From: an uncultured Lachnospiraceae bacterium
Lineage (GTDB): Bacteria; Bacillota; Clostridia; Lachnospirales; Lachnospiraceae
Assembly: GCA_910584115.1 (NCBI GenBank)
Contig: CAJTYN010000130.1
Location: forward strand, 1 to 8,759
Length of the DNA stretch: 8,759 nucleotides
Reading direction: 5' to 3'
Made by a program: the position numbers and the translations under genes. This document shows positions 1-4,819 of the stretch, in pieces. How positions within the stretch are numbered: position 1 is the first letter of the stretch; every line of letters begins with the position of its first letter. The notes under the pieces are model-generated. The model worked only from the letters and a program-made list of their open reading frames with translations, did not search any database and was not told the DNA's origin.

Positions 1-178
1 GGGATGCCCAATGCGCCCGCCAGGCATTTATGTGAGGCGGCGCGTTTGATATCGGGCGTATGGAGGTTTACATTAAAAGTCCGCTGCCAGATAGGCGGCA
101 TATATTCAGGGATGCCCAATGCGCCCGCCGGATATTTATGTGAGGCGGCGCGTTTGATATCGGGCGTATGGAGGTTTA
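1..178. repeat. Pair of 70-bp structured direct repeats upstream of prfA
   Basis: Positions 1-70 and 109-178 are near-identical (67 of 70 bases; differences at 22/130, 24/132 and 25/133), with a 38-bp unrelated spacer at 71-108. Copy 1 starts at the window edge, so the unit or array may extend further left. Each copy can fold into a nested stem. The inner stem pairs 13-21 with 36-43 (8 bp, one bulged C, 14-nt loop). The outer stem pairs 4-9 with 54-59 (6 bp including one G-U). The same pairs recur at +108 in copy 2. The spacer has its own 6-bp hairpin at 83-88/94-99. The G-U pairs work only in a + strand transcript, weakly favouring an RNA read toward prfA. A 66-codon open frame (4-204) crosses both copies but overlaps prfA and has no visible ribosome binding site, so I do not call a gene. 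The function is unknown; a dispersed intergenic repeat or structured leader is possible. Confidence 0.85.
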
Positions 179-183
179 GGAGG
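178..183 (+). promoter_or_regulatory. Shine-Dalgarno of prfA abutting repeat copy 2
   Basis: AGGAGG lies 5 nt before the ATG at 189 and fixes that start. Its first base is the last base of the second repeat copy. A second GGAGG at 170-174 lies inside the repeat itself. A fold of the repeat could therefore affect ribosome access, but this is inference only. Confidence 0.8.
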
Positions 184-188
184 AAAGC

Positions 189-1265
189 ATGTTTGATAAA
201 TTAGAAGATCTCCTGATCCGTTTTGAGGAAGTCTTAGGGGAGTTGGGAGAGCCGGATGTGGCAGGCAACCAGGAGCGTTTTCAGAAGCTGATGAAAGAGC
301 AGAGCGAGCTGCAGCCCATCGTGGACACCTACCAGAAATACAAAGAATGCAGGCAGACGGAAGAGGACAGCCTCTCTATGCTGGAGGGAGAATCCGACGA
401 AGAGATGCGTGAGATGCTGAAGGAAGAACTCTCGGAGTCCAAGAAGAACATGGCGGAGCTGGAGAAGCAACTGAAGATCCTGCTCCTGCCCAAAGACCCC
501 AACGACAACAAGAACGTGATCGTGGAGATCCGTGCAGGGGCGGGGGGCGACGAGGCGGCCCTCTTTGCTGCGGATATCTATCGGATGTATGTGAAATATG
601 CGGAGAGCAAACGCTGGAAGACAGAGATGCTCAGCCTGAATGAGAACGGGATCGGAGGCTTCAAGGAAGCCATCTTCATGATCAATGGAAACGGCGCGTA
701 CTCCCGTCTGAAATATGAGAGCGGCGTCCACCGGGTCCAGCGGGTGCCGGAGACAGAGTCAGGGGGAAGGATCCACACGTCCACGATCACGGTGGCGATC
801 ATGGCGGAGGCCGAGGAGATTGATTTCCAGCTGGATATGAACGATTGTAAATTTGATGTGTTCCGCGCCTCGGGCAACGGGGGTCAGTGCGTCAATACCA
901 CGGATTCCGCCGTGCGGCTCACACACATCCCCACAGGGATCGTGATCTCCTGCCAGGATGAGAAATCTCAGCTGAAGAACAAGGAAAAAGCCCTCAAGGT
1001 CCTGCGCTCCAGGCTGTACGAGATGGAGTTGGCGAAACAGCACGACGCGGAAGCGGAGGCCAGGCGGAGCCAGGTGGGGACCGGGGACCGGTCTGAGAAG
1101 ATACGCACCTACAATTTTCCTCAGGGCAGGGTCACCGATCACAGGATCAAGCTGACGCTGCACCGGCTGGAAGCCATACTGGGCGGGGATCTTGAGGAGA
1201 TCATCGACAGCCTGACGGCGGCGGACCAGGCCCTTCGCTTAAGCCGGCTCAATGAGGCAGTCTGA
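189..1265 (+). CDS. prfA: Peptide chain release factor 1 (RF1)
   Basis: This cytoplasmic factor recognises UAA and UAG stop codons in the ribosomal A site and triggers hydrolysis of peptidyl-tRNA. The 358-residue protein is full length for RF1. A helical N-terminal domain covers about residues 1-105. It is followed by the RAGAGGDEA segment (115-123), the tripeptide anticodon P187-E188-T189 inside HRVQRVPETES, and the catalytic G231-G232-Q233 loop. The C-terminal core carries GDRSEKIRTYNFPQGRVTDHR. PET in place of the E. coli PAT is usual in Firmicutes RF1, and RF2 would carry an SPF motif instead, so the assignment to RF1 is firm. The start follows a strong AGGAGG. It is the first gene of a same-strand run; the next start is 48 nt beyond its stop. 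The prmC methyltransferase that often neighbours prfA, and would methylate Q233, is not visible here. Confidence 0.98.
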   Translation: MFDKLEDLLIRFEEVLGELGEPDVAGNQERFQKLMKEQSELQPIVDTYQKYKECRQTEEDSLSMLEGESDEEMREMLKEELSESKKNMAELEKQLKILLLPKDPNDNKNVIVEIRAGAGGDEAALFAADIYRMYVKYAESKRWKTEMLSLNENGIGGFKEAIFMINGNGAYSRLKYESGVHRVQRVPETESGGRIHTSTITVAIMAEAEEIDFQLDMNDCKFDVFRASGNGGQCVNTTDSAVRLTHIPTGIVISCQDEKSQLKNKEKALKVLRSRLYEMELAKQHDAEAEARRSQVGTGDRSEKIRTYNFPQGRVTDHRIKLTLHRLEAILGGDLEEIIDSLTAADQALRLSRLNEAV

Positions 1266-1313
1266 GGAGCAGAGCTACACTATGATGAGAGCGTGGAGAA
1301 AGGATCGGTATAG

Positions 1314-2228
1314 ATGAAGAGAACATCGTTGGTGATCATGGCAGCAGGCATAGGCAGCCGATTTGGAAAAGGGATCAAACAGTTGGAGCCGGTGGGGCCG
1401 AATGGGGAGATCATCATGGATTATTCCATTTACGATGCCCTGCAGGCGGGATTTGATAAGATCGTCTTTATCATACGTAAGGATCTGGAGGCGGATTTCA
1501 GGGCGGCGATCGGGCGCCGGATCGAGGAGAAGGCGGAGGTGGCCTATGCCTTTCAGGAGCTTGACGATCTGCCGGAAGGCTTTTCCTGCCCGGCGGGCCG
1601 GACGAAGCCCTGGGGGACGGGCCAGGCGGTGCTGGCGGCCCGGGATCTTTTAAAAGAGCCTTTTGTCGTGATCAATGCGGATGATTATTATGGAAAAGAG
1701 GCATTTGCCAAGGTCCATGGATATCTTATAGAAGAGCGGCCCTCTGACGGGATCCTGGATATATGCATGGCCGGGTTCGTCCTGGGGAACACCTTGAGCG
1801 AATACGGTACGGTGACCCGGGGGATCTGTTCGATGGACGGCGCGGGCAATCTGCTGGGTGTGGACGAGACGCGCGATATCAGGAAGACGCCGACAGGCGC
1901 CAGCGCTCTCCTGCCCGACGGGACGGAGAAGATCCTCGATCCGCAGGCGCTGGTCTCCATGAACATGTGGGGTCTGACGCCGGCATTTATGGAGGTCCTG
2001 GAGACAGGGTTTGCGGACTTCCTCACCCAGTGCGGCCCGGAGGATCTGAAAAAGGAATACCTGCTGCCGGATATCGTGGACGGCCTGGTCAGCAGCCGGC
2101 GCGCCCGGGTATCGGTGCTGCGGACAGAGGATACCTGGTTCGGGGTGACGTATCAGGAAGATAAATATGTGGTCCGGGAGGCCTTTTCGGAGCTGATCCG
2201 CAAGGGCGTTTACCCGGAAAAGCTGTAG
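1314..2228 (+). CDS. Sugar-type nucleotidyltransferase (NTP_transferase family), substrate unknown
   Basis: This is a 304-residue single-domain protein with a Rossmann-like nucleotidyltransferase fold of the NDP-sugar pyrophosphorylase type. Visible motifs are the N-terminal nucleotide loop AAGIGSRFG (10-18) followed by K22-Q23, the PWGTGQA segment (99-105) that in this family contacts the base, and the metal-site segment NADDYY (121-126). The conserved-looking C-terminal stretch is DTWFGVTYQEDK (273-284). Family members typically join a nucleoside triphosphate and a sugar or polyol phosphate, releasing pyrophosphate. The protein lacks the left-handed beta-helix hexapeptide repeats of GlmU, so it is not GlmU, although glmM follows 24 nt later. 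The start has GGAG/AAGGA at 1295-1304, 9 nt upstream. It is probably co-transcribed with prfA and glmM. The substrate cannot be read from sequence; a role in envelope or capsule precursor synthesis is inferred from context only. Confidence 0.85.
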   Translation: MKRTSLVIMAAGIGSRFGKGIKQLEPVGPNGEIIMDYSIYDALQAGFDKIVFIIRKDLEADFRAAIGRRIEEKAEVAYAFQELDDLPEGFSCPAGRTKPWGTGQAVLAARDLLKEPFVVINADDYYGKEAFAKVHGYLIEERPSDGILDICMAGFVLGNTLSEYGTVTRGICSMDGAGNLLGVDETRDIRKTPTGASALLPDGTEKILDPQALVSMNMWGLTPAFMEVLETGFADFLTQCGPEDLKKEYLLPDIVDGLVSSRRARVSVLRTEDTWFGVTYQEDKYVVREAFSELIRKGVYPEKL

Positions 2229-2252
2229 AGCCAGTAGGAGAGGAGCGGTACG

Positions 2253-3599
2253 ATGGGAAGATATTTTGGCACGGACGGTTTCCGCGGGGAAGCCAATGTG
2301 GTCCTTACGGCGGAACACGCATTTCTTGTGGGACGTTTCCTGGGATGGTATTACGGAAAGGATAAAAAGGCCCAGATCGCCATAGGCAAGGACACCAGGA
2401 GGAGCAGCTACATGTTCGAATACGCGCTGGCGGCCGGCCTCACGGCCTCCGGGGCGGATGCTTACCTGCTCCATGTGACGACGACGCCGAGTGTTTCTTA
2501 CGTTGTGCGCACAGAAGATTTTGACTGCGGGATCATGATCTCAGCCAGCCACAATCCGTTCTATGACAATGGGATCAAGATCATCAATGGGACGGGGCAG
2601 AAGATCGAGGCGGCCGTGGAGGAGCAGATCGAACGCTATATAGATGGGGAGCATCCTGAGATCCCCCTGGCCACGGGGGCGGATATCGGGCGCACGGTGG
2701 ATTTCGCCGCGGGCAGGAACCGCTATATCGGTTATCTGATGTCCATCCCGGCCCATTCCTTCAAAAATGTGAAAGTGGGACTGGACTGTTCCAACGGGAG
2801 CGCTTCGTCCATCGCCAAGAGCGTGTTCGATGCCCTGCGGGCAAAGACCTACGTGATCAACAATGAGCCGGACGGGACCAACATCAATACAGGCTGCGGA
2901 TCCACCCACATCGAAGTCCTTCAGGCATTTGTCAGAGAACATGAGCTGGATGTGGGATTTGCCTACGACGGGGACGCGGACCGGTGCATCGCCGTGGACC
3001 ATCAGGGAAATGTGGTGGACGGCGATAAGATCCTGTACGTCTGCGGAAAATATCTGAAAGAACAGGGGAAACTCTCCGGCGATACCATCGTGACCACGGT
3101 CATGTCCAATCTGGGACTCTATAAAGCCCTGGACAGAGAGGGGATCGCCTATGAAAAGACCGCGGTGGGCGACCGGTATGTATGTGAGAACATGATGACG
3201 AACGGCTACAGCTTAGGCGGCGAGCAGTCCGGCCACATCATCTTCAGCCGCCATGCGTCCACCGGAGACGGGATCCTCACCTCCTTGATGCTGATGGAGG
3301 CCCTGATGGAGAAGAAGGCTTCCCTCAAAGATCTGGCAGATGAGGTAAAGATCTATCCGCAGATCCTGCGAAACGTGCGCGTCTCTGATAAAAAAGCCGC
3401 CCAGGAAGACCCAAAAGTCCAGGAAGCCGTCGCCCGGGTGGAGAAGGCGCTGGGCACGGAAGGGCGGATCTTAGTCCGGGAGAGCGGCACAGAGCCGCTG
3501 ATCCGTGTGATGGTGGAGGCGTCCAGTCAGGAAGAATGCCAGAAATACGTGGATGAAGTGGTGCAGGTATTGGAGCAGGAAGGATTGACGGTAAGATAG
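2253..3599 (+). CDS. glmM: Phosphoglucosamine mutase
   Basis: This cytoplasmic enzyme interconverts glucosamine-6-phosphate and glucosamine-1-phosphate, a step toward UDP-GlcNAc for peptidoglycan. The 448-residue length is normal for GlmM. It opens with GRYFGTDGFRGEAN. All four active-site loops of the alpha-D-phosphohexomutase superfamily are present: the phosphoserine loop ISASHNP (catalytic S99), the Mg-binding loop DGDADR (239-244), the sugar-binding loop GGEQSG (322-327), and the phosphate-binding loop RESGTEP (409-415). The ISASHNPFYDNGIK context is characteristic of GlmM rather than of phosphomannomutase or phosphoglucomutase. Two overlapping AGGAG sites (2236-2245) lie 7 nt before the start. 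Family enzymes need phosphorylation of the active serine and a bisphosphorylated sugar intermediate. The upstream nucleotidyltransferase and downstream lipoprotein are close enough for one transcript. Confidence 0.96.
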   Translation: MGRYFGTDGFRGEANVVLTAEHAFLVGRFLGWYYGKDKKAQIAIGKDTRRSSYMFEYALAAGLTASGADAYLLHVTTTPSVSYVVRTEDFDCGIMISASHNPFYDNGIKIINGTGQKIEAAVEEQIERYIDGEHPEIPLATGADIGRTVDFAAGRNRYIGYLMSIPAHSFKNVKVGLDCSNGSASSIAKSVFDALRAKTYVINNEPDGTNINTGCGSTHIEVLQAFVREHELDVGFAYDGDADRCIAVDHQGNVVDGDKILYVCGKYLKEQGKLSGDTIVTTVMSNLGLYKALDREGIAYEKTAVGDRYVCENMMTNGYSLGGEQSGHIIFSRHASTGDGILTSLMLMEALMEKKASLKDLADEVKIYPQILRNVRVSDKKAAQEDPKVQEAVARVEKALGTEGRILVRESGTEPLIRVMVEASSQEECQKYVDEVVQVLEQEGLTVR

Positions 3600-3603
3600 G
3601 TCC

Positions 3604-4641
3604 ATGAAGAAAAAGAAGATCCTGCTGGCAGTCATCAGTCTGTGGATGCTCGCAGCCTTGACTGCTTGCGGTACAAAAAAACAAAATGCATATGAGCAGG
3701 CCTGCGAAGCCCTGGAACAGGGAGACTACGAGAGCGCGCTGAAAGGATTCCAGGAAGCCGAGATCCGCAAGGTCAAGACGGCCTTTAGCCAGCGGGGGAT
3801 GGGGATCGCCTGGATGAAGCTGGGGGACTATGACCAGGCGGTCAGCTATTTTGAAAAAGCCCTGGAAGGGGAGGAAGATAAAAAGTTCCAAAAAGACGTG
3901 CTCTCATATAAAGCCATCGCTGAGTACGAGAGCGGACAGATGGAGGCCGCCCTGGCCAGCTGCGAGAAGATCAAGGAGTTCGGGGCGGATGCCAGGTGTT
4001 ATTTCATGCTCGGGAAGATCGCCCTGCAGCTGGATCAGTACGATGTGGCCAAGAGCAATTTTGACAGGGCGGTGGAAGAGGATGACAGCTATGCCATGTT
4101 CCTGGATATCTACCAGGTCTATGGGGAAAAAGACATGGACGCGGACGGGAAGGCGTACCTGTCCCAGGCTCTGGCAGGAGACTCCAGCAGCGGCCAGGAT
4201 CATTATCAGCGGGGGCGCATCTATTATTTCATGGGGGACTATCCCAATGCCCAGACCGAGCTTCTAAAAGCCGCGGAAGAAGGGGAAGGGGAGTCCAGGC
4301 TGTTCCTGGGGAAAATCTACCTGGAGCAGCAAGATCCCGCCAGCGCCAGGGCCATGTATCAGGAATACGCCCAGCAGGGCGGTGCCGGGGCGAAAGCGTA
4401 CAACGGCCTGGCCCTCTGCGACATGGCGGAGGAAAACTACGACGGGGCCCTGGAGAACATCGCCCAGGGCTTGGGAGCCGCCGACGGGGAGGATATCCAG
4501 GAACTTTTGTACAACGAAGTGGTGGCTTATGAATACAAGAGGGACTTCGCCACGGCCAGGAATAAGATCACAGAATATCTGACCCGCTATCCCGACGATG
4601 AGAAGGCCCAGAGGGAAGCCCAGTTCCTGCAGACCCGCTGA
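3604..4641 (+). CDS. TPR-repeat lipoprotein of unknown function
   Basis: This is a 345-residue secreted lipoprotein. It has four lysines at the N-terminus, a hydrophobic core (I6-L19) and a lipobox L19-T20-A21-C22, so cleavage before C22 and membrane anchoring are expected. The rest reads as about eight or nine tetratricopeptide-like helical pairs, for example around 29-56 (EQGDYESALKGFQEA), 59-90 (KLGDYDQAVSYFEKAL), 125-155 (QLDQYDVAKSNFDRAV), about 200 (FMGDYPNAQTELLKA) and a last unit near 310-335. TPR superhelices bind proteins or peptides, so a scaffold role at the outer membrane face is plausible, but no partner can be named. The start is 4 nt after the glmM stop and has only a weak ribosome binding site, suggesting translational coupling to glmM. 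It ends the first gene run. No enzymatic motif is visible. Confidence 0.88.
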   Translation: MKKKKILLAVISLWMLAALTACGTKKQNAYEQACEALEQGDYESALKGFQEAEIRKVKTAFSQRGMGIAWMKLGDYDQAVSYFEKALEGEEDKKFQKDVLSYKAIAEYESGQMEAALASCEKIKEFGADARCYFMLGKIALQLDQYDVAKSNFDRAVEEDDSYAMFLDIYQVYGEKDMDADGKAYLSQALAGDSSSGQDHYQRGRIYYFMGDYPNAQTELLKAAEEGEGESRLFLGKIYLEQQDPASARAMYQEYAQQGGAGAKAYNGLALCDMAEENYDGALENIAQGLGAADGEDIQELLYNEVVAYEYKRDFATARNKITEYLTRYPDDEKAQREAQFLQTR

Positions 4642-4653
4642 TCTGGCGGGTTT
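4631..4653 (+). terminator. Possible weak terminator overlapping the lipoprotein stop codon
   Basis: Positions 4631-4638 can pair with 4646-4653 (8 bp including one G-U), around a 7-nt loop that holds the TGA stop. The only thymines are the three at the base of the stem, with no U-tract after them, so it is a poor intrinsic terminator. It could be a partial terminator or just the end of the operon. Confidence 0.35.
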
Positions 4654-4667
4654 ACAGGATATTGTCA
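4652..4667. promoter_or_regulatory. Candidate NrdR box, distal
   Basis: This 16-bp site matches 10 of 16 positions of the known NrdR-box consensus acaCwAtATaTwGtgt. The right arm TATTGT is perfect and the left arm ACAGGA is degenerate. Its centre is exactly 32 bp (about three helical turns) from the proximal candidate, leaving a 16-bp gap, as known for paired NrdR boxes. NrdR is the ATP/dATP-responsive repressor of ribonucleotide reductase genes. The weak left arm lowers confidence in this site on its own. Confidence 0.45.
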
Positions 4668-4683
4668 TATATATCTGAGGGGA

Positions 4684-4699
4684 GCACAACATGTTGTAC
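4684..4699. promoter_or_regulatory. Candidate NrdR box, proximal (perfect palindrome)
   Basis: The core ACAACATGTTGT (4686-4697) is a perfect 12-bp palindrome, 8 bp before the -35 hexamer of the nrdD promoter. Over 16 bp it matches 11 of 16 NrdR consensus positions, including the conserved CwA and TwG arms and the central AT. Location upstream of a ribonucleotide reductase gene and the 32-bp phasing with the distal site support NrdR. Another dimeric regulator could also use it. Confidence 0.55.
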
Positions 4700-4705
4700 C
4701 CGTAC

Positions 4706-4734
4706 TTGACGGAAAGAGAAGATCCTGTTACAAT
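4706..4734 (+). promoter_or_regulatory. Sigma-70/SigA-type promoter of nrdD
   Basis: The -35 hexamer TTGACG (4706-4711) and -10 hexamer TACAAT (4729-4734) are separated by exactly 17 bp. A TG at 4726-4727 makes it an extended -10. Each hexamer matches 5 of 6 consensus bases. Transcription would start near 4741, giving a leader of about 80 nt before nrdD. The bases CAATAT overlapping the -10 also resemble an NrdR half-site. Confidence 0.75.
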
Positions 4735-4803
4735 ATCCTATGCACGGCACCGGCGGCTCTCATAAAGGCGGGCGGCCGGGCACGATCTTAAGAAATTCAA
4801 GAT

Positions 4804-4809
4804 GGGAGG
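4804..4809 (+). promoter_or_regulatory. Shine-Dalgarno that sets the nrdD start at 4820
   Basis: GGGAGG sits immediately inside an earlier in-frame ATG at 4802 and 10 nt before the ATG at 4820. The 4802 ATG has no ribosome binding site of its own, so 4820 is the likely start. The protein then begins MFQVIKRDG, the normal beginning of an ATP-cone domain. Confidence 0.85.
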
Positions 4810-4819
4810 CATTCGATAT

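Noticed and set aside
46..74. Possible promoter TTGATA - 17 bp - TACATT spanning repeat copy 1 and the spacer
   Set aside because: The -10 matches only 4 of 6 bases and is not reproduced in copy 2. Chance matches of this quality are common.
4..204. A 66-codon open frame containing the same peptide segment twice (MPNAPA...SGVWRF)
   Set aside because: The duplication follows from the DNA repeat, whose 108-bp period is a multiple of three. There is no ribosome binding site, it overlaps the prfA start, and the composition gives no domain.
747..755. PET instead of PAT/PVT in the RF1 stop-codon recognition motif
   Set aside because: PET is the normal form in Firmicutes RF1, including Bacillus subtilis, so it is not evidence of altered stop-codon use.
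1650..2474. Long antisense open frame (274 codons) opposite the nucleotidyltransferase and glmM
   Set aside because: It crosses two well-supported genes and their intergenic gap, and shows no recognisable motif. It is a by-product of G+C-rich codon use.
4730..4745. Third NrdR-like box overlapping the -10 hexamer
   Set aside because: Only the left half (CAATAT) fits; the right arm is lost, and the centre is 46 bp from the proximal box, outside the usual phasing.
4746..4781. G+C-rich hairpin in the nrdD leader, considered as a riboswitch or attenuator
   Set aside because: Only a 5-bp stem (4750-4754/4775-4779), plus two pairs beyond a bulge, closes a large unpaired loop. There is no U-tract and no match to a riboswitch class I know.
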